Part shown: piece after piece, positions 22,057 to 35,400 of the stretch
How the letters are laid out: every line of letters begins with the position of its first letter
Numbering within the stretch: position 1 is the stretch's first letter
Assembly (NCBI GenBank): GCA_017506865.1
Contig: JAFCMP010000177.1
Location: 52,491-116,490 of the forward strand
Reading direction: 5' to 3'
DNA: 64,000 bases
Origin: Tribonema minus
Taxonomy: Eukaryota > Sar > Xanthophyceae > Tribonematales > Tribonemataceae
Made by a program: the position numbers and the translations under genes
Notes under the pieces: generated by a model
Database searches by the model: none
What the model was told of the DNA's origin: nothing
The model's input: only the letters and a program-made list of their open reading frames with translations

Positions 22057-23787
22057 GCGGCGCACGTGTACAGAGCGGGGGTTGTGTTCTGCAGCCCAGA
22101 AAGTTGTAGTTTCAGCATATGGGCGGTGCCTACTGCAACAGTGCGTGCTTGGGAAGAGCATTCGCAATCCATTGACGTTATGGAGGGATCAGCATGTTAC
22201 CTTCTACATTGGTGATGATGTCTCTGCTGACATGTTTTGGGGGGTTGAACCAGGGGGTCTTAGTCTAGACCCCCTTCGTTGAACAGTGACGAGCGTCATT
22301 TGTGTGTGTACGGCTGCAGTAGCTCGATGAGTTACTGCATGTCTTCGTTTCCGTTTGTGAATGCAACACGCGGAGTCCATCGTCCGCCAAGGCCATGCTG
22401 GAATGCTTCTGAGCTATTGCTGCCTGTTGCTGGTTTGCCAGGCAATATATATCTTTGCGATGCTCGGGGTATGCCGTTCGCATGAATGCTGGATGTGCGG
22501 AACATCAAGCGTCACTTGCGCACAGAGGGTGGACAATGACACACTGCCTGCACACATGGTCTTCAAACATCCTCAGTTGGCAAAACCGTGCGCTTTTGTG
22601 AGGAGGGGGACCTTTCTATGTGCTCAAGCCATTCAGCGTGAGAACATTTGAACAATGCCAGCATGTCAGCGTGCAGGAATGTGCTGCTGTGCCGGACGGG
22701 GGCTGCATGCATCAGCTGCCTTGCTCAGACACAGCATACACTTCAGCTGCAAGGTGTGCGCATGCTTTAGCTCAGACACAACAAGCACCTGTTGCTTCAA
22801 CAGTCCGCAGCATGAGGAAACAAAACAGTGCAGCAGAAGGACGAGAGTGGGGCTGGCCATGCTGCACTGCGATCAGGAACAGCATGCCTCAGCACAGATG
22901 GTGATTGTGGGCCGCATGCTGTCACCTGTGCCGACTAATTGCATGTGCACCAAACTCTGTTCTTTGAAGGTGCATCATCATCTTAATCAGACTGTTGGCC
23001 GCTGCAGACAAACAGAACCAACATCAGCCAGAGCAGCATGACCAGCACGGTATCTGTGCACAGTTTCAACTTGAAACAGCTCCGAGTTCAACAAGCAAAA
23101 ATCAAACCAACAGCTTGCGCACAACACACACCAGCATAGACAACGCACACGTCTGAAGGCAGAAAGGCCACAAGAGCAAGTGCGTATTGCAGTTGAGGGC
23201 GCGGAAGGCACCCCATCAACTTCAACTTGGCGTTGACCCATGTGGCAGTACGCACGAGTCTCGTCTAATCCTAAAGAGGGGTCCCGCACGGAGGGTTGGT
23301 ACATACCCCTGCCTAACCGCCAGCAGCACAGCTCAGCAATGTACGTGTACAGCAGCGCTGCCTGTACTGTGCTCCGCCGGCGCTCACTCTCATGAGCTAG
23401 CTTTTGCAGCACAAGGATTGTGGCGCTACAGCTGGTGCTATTGCTGGATTCTCTGTCTGTAACTTGTTGAAGAACGGGGCACAGGCTCAACGACGAGGAA
23501 AGAAGAAAAGGTCAACCGTCGAGCCAGCAGTCAGGACGGGGCTGTGCTGGCTGCTGCTTTCACTATCACATGTGCTGCCCCAGATGCCAACTCCAAGTGT
23601 AGATGCGCATCCGACGTCAGGACCAGTCATTGCCAACCGCACCTCGCTTCACTGAGCTGCAGCCCATTCGCACCGAGCCTTCGCAGTAAGACGTGCTTGA
23701 CTCTCGCGGATGCACGCCCCCCCAGAGAAGGAGAAGTTCAACCTTGAAGTTGAACCAAAAAGCGCGGTAGTCTGGTGGCTGCCAACC
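22057..23787. other. Intergenic between convergent TPR/HhH and CKS1 genes
   Basis: No recognisable coding region. Frames such as 22987-23490 (-) have no family features. A short CCCTAA/AGGGT patch lies near 23785-23815, overlapping the possible 3' end of CKS1. Confidence 0.5.
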
Positions 23788-26109
23788 CTAACCCTGGATC
23801 TGGCTAGGGTCAGCGACCTTACCCTGCAGCGAGCGCATATATTTCTCTTTCTCCGCAGCTCGCATCTGCTCGTTGACGATTCCCGTATTGCCATCGCAGC
23901 CAAGGGGGCGCTTGAAGAGCAGCACGTGAGGCTCTGGTCTGCAGTGTAGACAAAAGAGGAGACAGTATGCACGCAGCAAAGGCGGGAGCTTGTTTGAGCG
24001 TGCTAACAGTATCATGGGATGATGATGTTGAAGTACTGCAACCATAAGGGCAATTCTCAAGTACTGCGTTGCCAACACTTCCGACGCCAAAAACCGCACA
24101 GTGCGTCAAATTGTGTCAGGGGACAGTATCATATGACGAAGCCTGACTTTTTTGAAACTCGCAACATTGACACCAATCAATTGTCGCAGGGTGAGCAGAT
24201 CGTGCATACTTCTGAGAGCAGAAGGCTAGCACAGGCATTATGCTTCAGAGAGGTTTGTGAATGTTTTTGAGACACTTCAATAGTAATTGGCAACCGGCGT
24301 GAGCCCTAAAGTGTGCTCAAGTTTTTGATGTCGCACTTCTGATAGATCAGTGGCCTTCCCGCCTGCCATCACTGCTTCCAACAACGTCACGTAAGAGCTG
24401 AGCGCTGTTGTGGTACACAGCGTATGTGGCAACGCCAACTTGTTGGGATAGTAGTGGGGTTCTGAGGCAGACGAAGTCCTCCTGGAAGCCCTTCTGTAGT
24501 TGGCTTGGCGATCAGTGACCGTGTGATAGTGCAGATAGCGCATGAGTTACACATTTGACACAGCACATGTATACACGAGTTGCATATTTTGTGTTTCATA
24601 GGGTTACCGCCCCTCAAGCGGAAGTAAATCAAGTACACGTTGTACTTCATGCGTGCATCTGCAGTACAGTACCGTCTGTCGCAATTAAGGTCGGCGGGAT
24701 GCCTAATGGAAGTGCACCTTGCGCTGAAGCGTTTCAAGCCTAGGCAATACAATTTTTTTCAAAAAGGAGGCCAAAGCCGTCCCCTACTTATGGTGACACT
24801 TGCGCCATGTGCACTACAGATTCTGCACGCAACGACGGCGTATGGAGCACCAGGCAACGACAGCTGCAGCAAACGCACGCAGCATACAGGTCAACAAATG
24901 CCATCGTGGACAGCCACTGCTTTGAACAGAGCGATGAAAACACAAAACTTCAACTAGGGCAAACTTCACTGATGAAGTGTGCACAGGAAGGCTGGGGTTA
25001 GGGGGGGTCTGGTGTATTGTCGAAGAGGGTCTCATACAGGCCGATTTCATTCAGGCTTGAGTAGGTATACAATGGCTCTGTAAGTTACATGTCCAATGTG
25101 TACAAACGTCGCGTGTATTTAGGTGCCTCTCCGGCCTCAAAAGCGACAAGTCCGTACTTTAGGGTTAGGGCCGTGGGAGAGGCGCGGGGGATGAGCACTG
25201 GGGCGGGGCAGCCCAAACGAGCACTGCTGCTTGTGACCCTAGACCATGGCTCTCACCTGTGAATAGCGTAATGTACCCATCCGCGGCTCTGCTGCACCCC
25301 CAGCCCCCTCCACTCCGCCTCCGTCATGCAGCGCGACTTGGGCACATTCCTGGCCAGCTCTTTCGGCAGTATCACATGCCTGTGACGTATGACAGAATGC
25401 AAAGGGGAGAGGCAAACGCGATGATGAATGAGAGGTAAGCTTATGGGAGACGCGATGACGAATGAGAGGCAAACTTATGGGCCACTGATCGCATTTGACA
25501 AGTACTATCGAGATACGTTGGGCTGCTTGAGGCATCAGCATTGCTGCGCAGTGCATGTATCAAGCGGCACATGCGTGCCTAAGCCCAAGCACCATATTGC
25601 TGAGGAAGACAGATGCAGAAGCGTGCAGGCAGAGTTGGACTTTGTTTTTGCATAACATGTGTTCCAGGCCTCTTAATATACATATTCTCACAGCTGGGAG
25701 TAACAACACACAAGCGCAGCATATAGCATGGCCACCGCTGCAAACACAGGTCGCCAGCAGAACTCAAGGCGCATCCAACATCACCAACAGTGTTGTACGT
25801 TCATTGCTGCACAGTAGAGGCCATCGCGAGTGACGGCGACTCTCAGGCACTGGACCAGACGCCAACACCCGGTGTCGCACACTTGCACATGCATCGAGAC
25901 GTCGCACCTGTATTCGTAGTCGGAGTCATTGTATCTGCAGATGTTGGCAAGTGCACAAGGGCAGGTAGGGCAGCAATAGAGCGGAGGCAGCATGAAATGA
26001 AACCCGTCGCAAGAAGCATTCCAGAACAGATGCTGCAACAGCACATGATGCTCCAACAAACGCAGGAAGGTATAACTCACTTGTCTGAGTACTCGATGCG
26101 CGACGACAT
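23788..26109 (-). CDS. CKS1: CKS1/CKS2-type cyclin-dependent kinase regulatory subunit
   Basis: Four exons on the minus strand: 26109-26081, 25934-25908, 25379-25257 and 23938-23788, with consistent phases (2, 2, 2). CKS proteins bind CDK and phosphorylated substrates in cell-cycle control. The spliced protein begins [19 protein letters not shown] and continues with [18 protein letters not shown], the invariant [16 protein letters not shown] segment and [17 protein letters not shown], which contains the HxPEPH hinge used for strand-exchange dimers. The family normally ends about here; this copy adds a charged C-terminal extension of about 38 residues. The last exon either runs to the TAG at 23788 or is cut by a possible donor (GGTAAG) near 23821, so the 3' end is uncertain. 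The first two exons are very small (29 and 27 nt). It is divergent from CFAP58, with 370 bp between start codons. Confidence 0.9.
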
Positions 26110-26479
26110 GCCTCACTGCAGCGTGCTGCCTTCCCAGACTGCTGGCACAACGCTGTTGCAGGCCCAGAAAGATTTGATTTTTCGTCCGATCACCCGCGTC
26201 CCCCCTAGCCACCCTGCACCGATCGTGATCGCTCCTTGCAGCAATGCTGAATGTGCACTCCTGGCAGACTTTCACTCACAGCCTCGTCGTCGTGACAGCG
26301 AGAGCTTTGATCATCATTTGAACACGGATGGCGCCCGACATCCTTTGCCGGAAGTAGAGTAATCGCGATGTGTAACTGTAAATTCTCTCTCTCTAATGTT
26401 GAGGTTAGTGTGCTTTGCTTGAGTGTGTTGTGCTTTGTACGCACAAGTGATTGCTTTGGTTTGACCAGCAGCGGCAAAG
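26110..26479. promoter_or_regulatory. Bidirectional promoter region between CKS1 and CFAP58
   Basis: This 370-bp gap separates two opposite start codons, so it should hold both promoters. A CTCTCTCT run at about 26385-26394 is present. No TATA-like element stands out. The call rests on position. Confidence 0.5.
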
Positions 26480-29400
26480 ATGCACGACTCAGATGAGAGA
26501 GGCAACAGGATGTCCTCCTTCCTGGACACTACAGCCACTATGAACCTGATCAGCGAGGCCTTCGAGCAAACGAACGACAAAATGGATGCCTATGGCCATG
26601 GCGTCGACGTGTATCGCAGCGAGTACAGGGAAATATATGATGCCGTGGTCAATTCCATATCGGGCCACAGCAATGCGATAGTCAAGACCGAGCAGCTGTC
26701 GCAGACCCTTGCTTCTCATCGGGAGAAGCTTGCTGCGTTGGCCACCTACGAGGAAGATGCGAAGCTGACACGCATCAACCAGGAGCAGGCTCTGCAGGAG
26801 CTCCAAACACAGGTCAAGACTTTGCTGAACATGCCAGACTCCTTCGTTAAGCTGACTGCCTTCTAGGGAAGCATGATGTAGGCACCACAGCAGTTGCTGC
26901 TGTAACACTCGGTCTAGCCAGCCATTTCTACAAGTGAAGTGGCTAACATTGCCCATCAGCATTCTGTTGACAAGTGTGCATTGCTTGCGTTTTATTTGCA
27001 CAGGTTGAGGAGATGCAGCAAAGGGGCGAGCAGCGGCGGGCGACAGCAGCGGCGTACCGCAACGAAATCGAAGCTTTGAAGGAGGAGCTGGCAAAGGGCT
27101 CTGTGTGGACGGAGGAGCAGCAGGAGCAGCGCAAAGAGCTCATGTCAGACATCACTGACCTGCAGCATGAGCTGGAGCTCAAGCAGCACGACCACTTGGC
27201 CCTTGCATCGGACGTGGACAGACTGCTAGGTGTGCGTGTAGGTACTCCAATCAGCTGCTCGATTCACAACTGCTCAAGTGTGGCAACTGTTCTGTCCTGG
27301 ACTGCAAGCAGCATACACGCCTTGGCACTTGCATCATATGCGCTCAGACTTCTGTGTAGACGCATCATCATCAGCATGATGTGAAATTGTGCGCACCGGT
27401 TGTCGGCATGAGCGCACCAGTCGCCAAGCAGCGGGACGGCAATCGCTCTTGCATCCAGGGTATGCAGACGCAAGAGGACCATGTCTTGGGGTTGACCTGT
27501 TGTGCTTGTCATGCCATGCACACTTCACTGCATCAGGACCGTATCATACATGCTGTAGCTGTTGAATGGCAGCACCCAGCAATTGACGGCTGTCGTGTGA
27601 CGGTAACCATGATCATGATTCACGGAATGTGTGCATACATACGAGATCATGTGCGCGACAACCACCTGAATGACCAGTGCATGCATTCAACACATTTGCA
27701 AGTGCCTTTGCTACTTCACATTGCCCCTCTGCGTCTACACACTTCCACCAGGCATGATGGAAGTGGAGGACAGCAAAGTGGCGCGCCTGACAGAGCAGGT
27801 GAGCGAGGTGGAGGCTCAGCGCACGCAGCTCAAGGAGGCCACGTGGCGCGAGCAGACGCGCAAGGTGCAGCAGGAGGAGGAGCTGCACGCGTGCCAGGAG
27901 GCCATGCGGCATGGGCAGGTGAAATACTTGAAGTACCCTCTATTAATTCTCGCTCAGGGCGCGAAAAAGCCCGGATGAATGGTATCTAAGCTTGCTGTAC
28001 GGAATCTACATGTCATGTGTCAGTCTGAAAGTGTCCAGATGACAACAACTCAAACGACGTCGCCGCCAAATGGCATCTCGAGATCCCCCCCTACTTGAAG
28101 TACTTGTACTTCTGTTGAAGTATCGCAGAATGTCTCATGCAGGTTCCGTTCATAAACCACGCGACTGAAGGGTTTGTACGGGTGCTACTCAAAGCGGGGC
28201 ACTTAAGACTGTGCAGCAGCATAGTCGCGGTCTGCAGTAGTTGCATGCACAGTGGTCGAGGACTATACGAGGGTGGTGTGGCGTGCAGCAGAGGGAGAAG
28301 CTTTTTCGGGGGGAGGGTCCAGAAGCCCAGCACCCCAATGCATGCATGTCAAAGCTATATACTGGACCGCAAGGGCTCCGTTGCGATCCTCAGCAGTGCG
28401 TACGAGAACCTGTAACCGCCTCCACTTGTGCTGACTTTGTGCTGACTGCCAGGTTTTCAAGCTGACTTTAATCTCATGTTCAGGGGGTAGGGTTAGCGTG
28501 AGGGATTGTCGTCTAAGCTGAAACCCTTGCGCCTCCGAGGTTCTGCCATAAAGGCGGTGCCGGTCGCGCCAGCTGGAAGCCAACGTGACTCATGGCGCAA
28601 CTCGCACAACTCGCCGGTTTACTCGCGAGTTTCATTGTTGACTCACGAGTTTACTCGTGGGTCTTGCCTAGGGTTACGGTCCCACCTAGGGTTAGCACGG
28701 ACTCTGACCTAATCCTGGCCCTTATGTAAGCACAATGGGCTCTAACAAGGGTTGCGGAAGCCTTACAACTATTGCGCCAAGGCTGCGGGGTATAGGCGCT
28801 AGCCCTGTGATTGAGGCTTGCGCACTTTAAGGGGAGCAAGAGAAACCGTTGACTACATTCTCAGCACACTGAACAGTGTAGACCTTGTGCCATGCAGACG
28901 TGATGTTTTAGTGATGGACAAGAGCTGACTTGGAGCATCAAGGTTAGGGTTAGGGTTAGGGTTAGCGGACTTGAGCGCATCTGTCCAGCGGCACCACTTT
29001 GGCATGTTTTCTGTGGCCAGATGTGACATCATGCTGTGCATTCTGTTGTGTATGCAGTTGACAATCGGTTGGTGTCCCACTACAGTAATGCATTGACAGC
29101 CGTCATTAAACCCATGTCATGAGTATGGAGCCCGTACGCTTTTGCACCATTTGTGCGAGACTCCACAAAGGCGCACCATCCACTGGTACATATCAGTGAC
29201 TTGCCGTAACCACTGTAATGACATGCTGCACATAATGCTGCCTTGCAACTCAAAACCTCGGCAGCTGACGAACATCGAGCGCCAGGCCGCGCTGAGAGGC
29301 GAGACACTATAATGACATCTGGTGCATAATGCTGTTTTGTGAATCAACTCTGGCAGCTGACGAACGTCGAGCGCCAAGCCGCATTGAGGGGCGCGATAAT

Positions 29401-32400
29401 TGTAATTTCACCTCGTGCATAATGCTGTCTTGCAACTCTCAAAACCTTGGCAGCTGACGAACGTTGAGCGTCAAGCCGCGCTGAGGGCGAGACAACTGTA
29501 ATGGCATGTCGCGCATAATGCTGTCAAAGTTTTCGGCAATTTTGGCACAAAGGGAGCCGAAAACCAGGAACCAGCCAAAGGCACACAGAGAGAGAGGAAG
29601 CGTGTGCCACGTGTCAAGTGCCACGTGTTCGAACACCCTTGTGGCAATCAGTCAATCAGACTTCGTTGGCACGGGCAGCTCGAGTCGACAGGCGAACCTG
29701 CGCTCTGCAAGGCTGCTGCCACGTCAAATATGACCCACTGCGCCTGCCATGACAGTGTGTTCTCAACTCTCCTGTGCACTGCTTGCCCATATGGCATTGC
29801 ATGTTCATCATGGCATGTCCAGCACAATCCCTGTGCGTCAGGCATCGCATTCTGTCGACCAGCCTGTAGGCTAGTTTTGTGTGAATTAACTCTGGCAGCT
29901 GACGAATGTCGAGCGTCGAGCAGCATTGAGAGGCAAGTCACCTGTAATGACGTGTCGCATATAATGCTGTTGTGTGAATTAAATCTGGCAGCTGACGAAT
30001 GTCAAGCGTCGAGCAGCATTGAGAGGCAAGTCACCTGTAATGACGTGTCGCATATAATGCTGTTGTGTGAATCAACTCTGGCAGCTGACGAACGTCGAGC
30101 GCCAAGCCGCGCTGAGGGGCGAGACAGAGGCCATGGCGGCCATGGAGAAGCTGCTGCGCGACAGCAAGGACTCCATGGAGGCGTACCTGGCGCAGTACGA
30201 CGCGCTGTTCCGGACCATACAACACCTCAGCGCTGACTTGGAGAAGCAGCTCGCCGCCAACGCCGAGCTCAAGCAGGACAACGCGCACAAGCTGCAGGTG
30301 CGAACTCATCGCGTTGTGCTGCCATGTTTGCTAGTCTACACTCTGCAGAGGTTTGGACAGCCCACACTCTAAGATACTGCCGTAATCACGGCGTAATGGG
30401 ATGCCCCCAAGTGACAACGCGCACAAGCTGCAGTTCATGTGGGTCACAAACAGGTCTTGCCCCAAGCCGCCAGCACCGGTCCCTCAGATCGGGTATTACT
30501 TCACACATTGGTATACACTATGCAGTGTGATGCGATGAGATTTATCGTTAACCATGTTGGTGTCCAAAAGACAGCTGATGCCACGAATGACTCTTACCCC
30601 AGCTGCCTGATTGGAGCCTGCCGTAAGGCTAGGTTGACGTGCGTGTTTAATGTAACCCTAGGGCAAGGTATCGGTCACAAACACGTCTTGTTCCCAAGCC
30701 GCTTGCACAGCCCCTCAGAGAAAGTATAAGTCCAGATTTGTCCTGGCAGCTCGGAAACAGCGCGGCACTGAACATTGTAGTCATTTGGTGTGATGATAGT
30801 TGGTCTGGTCTTCATCTTCGGGTTAGGATAAGGGTCAGGGTTAGGGTAAGGGTTAGGGTTAGGGTAAGTGGTAGGGTTAGGGTAAGGGTGAGATTAGGGT
30901 TAGGATTAGGGTTCGTCTTTGGCTGATCATCCACATCTCACTCAATGCATGTATCTGAGAGTGCATTGCTTGTTGCGCTGTACTTCAGAGTACCTTGAGA
31001 GCAACTATCGTGCCTCTCACCTACACAAATTGCTGCCTTAATCTATACGGTAGGTGGTCCAGGAGCACCAGGCAGGCAGCAGTGAATACTGGTGCCATCC
31101 TCCGTAGCTGCTACTGTATCCTCCATCGCAGTGTGCCTCACCTACGTACACCACTTGCCACCGCATACTTGTCAACTTGACACCATACGGCAGGTGGTTC
31201 AAGAGCGCCAGGCGCAGGCAGCAGCGAGCCGCGCAGAGGCTGAGCAGCTGTCGCGCCTGCGCGCCGCTGCCGTCCGCAAGATAGAGTCCAGCGAAGCGGA
31301 GCGCCAAGACCTAGAGGGCACACGTGACAAGATCAGGGCAGAGATCTATAGAGTCAGCGGGGGGGAGCTCAGGGGGGCCCGGCGGCAGGGGGAGGGGCTG
31401 CAGCGGCAGCTAGGGGATCTGCAGCGCGAGAAGGGTATTCTGGAGCGCAAGTACACGGCCAGCGACAAGGCCAGCAACCTCATGGCGGACCTCACAAAGG
31501 TATTAAAAACGAATCAAAAGATTGTAGAGCTCTAGGTGATAAGGGATGGTTAGCCGCAAAGCCGCAAGTGTCTTCCACCAATAACCGTGGTCTCCACTGC
31601 TGCAGCAATTGGCCACGAGTCAAACAGTACCACCATATCCACAGTATGTATGTCTGCAGTTGGTAAAGTGTCATCACTGGGGTTGCTCGCAGGTATGTAG
31701 AGGTGGGGTTGGGGTTATGGTCAGGGTTAGGGCTTGATACACCGCAATGCTTGAAGTATGCGGCAGTGGCGGGCGATGGCGTTACAAAAATCATCACAAC
31801 AACTGCAGCCTGGAATGATGGAGACTGCAGTGCTTGATAGCTTCTCTGGGTCTGCATCTGCTTTGTGCACGCCACTGACGGTAGCCTCACTGATACTGCA
31901 TCTGTGCTCAATCATCACGGCAAAAGGACAACCATAGCATAGAACACCTAAATGTGCCATCAATCCTCACCGCTCAAATGCATGCACATGCCCCCCTGTT
32001 GTCTTTACGCTAGGTCAATCAAATCGCCTGCCGGAACCTACGCGACGAGATCACCATGTTCAAGTCCAGCGTGAGAGAGAAGAGGTCGCTCATTGAGCAG
32101 CTCGTCGTGGAACGTAAGCGACACGAAGCTGAGGCTGAGGGGCACAAGGCACGTCACTCCAGTCGCATGGAAGAGCTCAAGTTCCAGGAACTTCAAGTCA
32201 GCGACCTGCAGCGCAAGATCCTTGCCTCCACGACCAAGCTGAAGCAGCAGCAGAACCTCTATGAAGCCGTCAGAAGGTGAACACCAAAATTTCCTCATGT
32301 TTTGACTGATGCGGAAAGCATGGGCATGTACTCGCAGGCAAATGTATATTGCGCATGACTTATGCTGCTTGAGAGGATGCGATTTGCATTGCCCCTCTTA

Positions 32401-35400
32401 CTTCAACCATGACTTCAAGAGTGCCTAACCCTAACATTACCCCATAGTCATGCCATGTACGTGTCAGCAGTGCACATACACCACACTCATTCGCATATAA
32501 CGCACACGGAGCTCCATTTATGTACATACACCTTCAAGTTCTTTGACGTGCATGCAAATATGTACACAGGATTGTTTGCCAGCTCATTGAGAAGCGGTGT
32601 CGCGCATGAAAGGGGGGTGCAAGCAGAAGACTTGCATGATGTCAATGTGTACTTCTATGTCAGTCCAGAAATTGGCAGCTTAATTCAGATCCTGGCATCT
32701 GGGCAATGTGCAACAGTCAGCATGCTGTTGAGTCAGTCAGTTTCAGATTGCTACCTTGTGGGCCCAACGCTGATCAATCACCCTTTACCTGCCAGTTATG
32801 TTAGTCGTGCGATAAACAAGCATGTGCCCCAAGTCGCCACACATTTAACCCTAACCCTATGGAGAACAAACCGTCCTGTACTTAGCATTGCACCAGTGCT
32901 TGAAGTGCGAGGGTGCTGCTGTACTAGCCAACGTCCGCCAATGCACACTCTGTTATTGTCACGTCATCTGCTGTGAAGTTCCTGCTTGGCATTGCCGCCA
33001 CGCCTGCAGAGACCCTGGTATGTTCTTGCGTCCTCGCTTGCTTAGGGTAAGGGTCAGGGTTAGGGTCAGGGTTAGGGTTACGGTTAGGTCTAGAAATAGG
33101 GCTAGAGTTAGGGCGAACCCCACTATTGCTGCGGCGCACAAGTGTCATGAAAGCAACCAACTGGGCTGCGCTTCACTGTACCACTCAACCCTGGCTCACT
33201 TTCAATGTAGAGCACTGAGCAGCTCTCAGACCTCGACCGACATGGCACCCATGATTGCTAGCTCAGCCTGCGTGCTGCCCTCCATTGTCGCCATTCGCCG
33301 TGCAGCGACCGCAACGTCCGCACTTGTAGTGTACTACTCGACCTGTACTACTCATCTGCACATGCAAAGCAATGGCACCCAGACCAAGTTGTTGAGCTTG
33401 ACCAATGCAAACACACGACTGCTCGCTCAGCCTGCGTGCTGCCATCCGTCGTCGCCGTTCGCCGCGCAGCGACCGCAATGTCTACTCTTGCAGTGTACCA
33501 CTCAACCCTGGCTCTTTTCCAATATAGAGCGCTAAGCAGCTCTCACACCTTGATAAATGCAAACACACCGACTGCTCGCTCAGCGTACGCAATGCCCCGC
33601 TGCCGCTCCATTGCTGCCGCACAGCGACCGCAACGTGTACTCCAAGACGCTCGTCGCGACGCAGGACGAGATCAAGGAGATGCGGCGGCGCTTCAAGGTC
33701 ATGAACCACACCATCGAGCAGCTCAAAGAGGAGATCACGCTGCGCGACCACGCCCTCGTGAAGGAGCACTTCCGACACCACAGTGCCGACAAGGAGAAGG
33801 AGGTGTTGAAGAACGACGTCATGAAGCTGCGCAAGCAGATTGCGAGCTCCGGGGGCATCGTGTCTGCGCAGGGGGCGGAGATTTCCAAGCTGGCACAGGT
33901 GAGTGTCGTGTACACGCAGTTGGTTCACCCTAATGCAAACCGGAGTGAGTGCCTGTTTTTGATGTTTCACGGGCATTTGTTGTGTCAAGATGCTTCAAGA
34001 TGATACTCAAAGTATCATGCTGGCATGAACTACAACTTCCTCAGGGTGGTGAAGCACAGGTGAAGCAGGGCGCGGAGATCTCAAAGCTGGCACAGGCGAG
34101 TGTCATGTAGCTAGCGCTACAGGCTGGTCGACAGAATGCGATGCCTGACGCGCAGGGATACTGCTGGGCATGCCATGGTGAACATGCAATGCCGGGTGGC
34201 CAGGCAGTGCGCATAAGAGTTGAAGTACATGCAATTGGCTAACAAACCGCAGCGCCTGTATTTTATGTTTCAAGGGCAGCTATTGTGCAGCACACACACC
34301 AATTGACTGTCGTGAAAGTATGTATAAGCGTAGCTGCCACATTGACTACTGGGGTTGATGTGCCACTCCAAGAGACGCCTTTGATTTCTACTTCAGGATG
34401 ATACTTGTATACTCAGAAGTATCATACTGGCATTTAAAACTTCGTCAGGGTGGTGAAGCACGTTTGAACTTATGCAGTACTCTGCTGCACTCTTGCCCAC
34501 CAATAATCAGAAAAGAGGGCTGTCACAGGCAGGTGCCGCTGGCACAGGCAGTTGCGAAAAGTACAGACACTGACGCTGTGCAGCTGCAGCGGAGCTGTGC
34601 AGCTGCTCAGAGATGGTTAGGCTCAGCCTAACTTCAGCTTTAACCCTAACCCTTCTGGTCGTTGGCGATTCAAGAGGCTCATCCGTTCTGCCGGAGGAGC
34701 TTGTGGTGACATGTGCCAACATCCCCTTATGGTCACATACAACTGGTAGAGCCACCGCAGCATGTACTTTCGATGGGTCGGAACTGCTGTAGCAAGTGCA
34801 GCTGACAATGGTGGGTGAATAGAAGGCAGGCATCATTTAAGCTTACAGTCAAGGGCTGACACTTATTGTCGTGCACTTGAAGCACACGTGAGAGCTGTGT
34901 GTCATGTGCGTATACTTAGGTGACAAAAAAACATATAGTATGAGGTTTGAAAGTTTGACATCCTCATTGATGTTACCAGTGCGCTGACAAGTCATCTGAT
35001 CCCACATTCCAATCCCATATGCGTGCTCACGCCCGTACACCCCTAACGGCACTCACATGTTGTCTAATCCAAATCCCACTCTTACACCTAATTTGCCCTC
35101 GTGTTGATCACATAACGAGCAGCGGTGGCACACCACATGCCATAAAGCCTTTGTACTCGATCATGCCTAATCAACGCTGGCGACACCTGCGTGATTGACC
35201 GCACGATGATAATTAGAATGCAGCAGATTTGTGGCAATGGTGTGTGCATGCCTAAGTTGGTGCTTAGGATGGAAGTTAGGCTAACCCAAACGCTACCCTA
35301 TCCCTTCTTCGGTTAGTTGACATGCGCGCCGTGTAGCTCTGCAGATTGTTGGTCTGGGTTAGGGTTAGGGTTAGGGTTAGGATTAGGGTTAGGGTTAGGG

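Noticed and set aside
22987-23490. 167-residue minus-strand open frame
   Set aside because: No family features, no splice context, and cysteine/serine-rich composition typical of chance frames in this DNA.
28263-28583. Possible extra CFAP58 exon in intron 3
   Set aside because: Exon 3 and exon 4 join in phase 0 with family continuity, and no acceptor/donor pair here extends the coiled coil.
29210-30130. CRISPR-like array
   Set aside because: Repeats are long, contain coding exon sequence and sit in a eukaryotic intron; no regular repeat-spacer pattern.
29604-30236. 210-residue plus-strand frame overlapping CFAP58 exon 4
   Set aside because: It reads the exon 4 copies in the wrong frame; the repeats (ECRASSSIERQVTCNDVSHI) come from the 93-bp array.
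32455-32976. 173-residue open frame in CFAP58 intron 6
   Set aside because: Lies wholly inside an intron, with no protein family resemblance.
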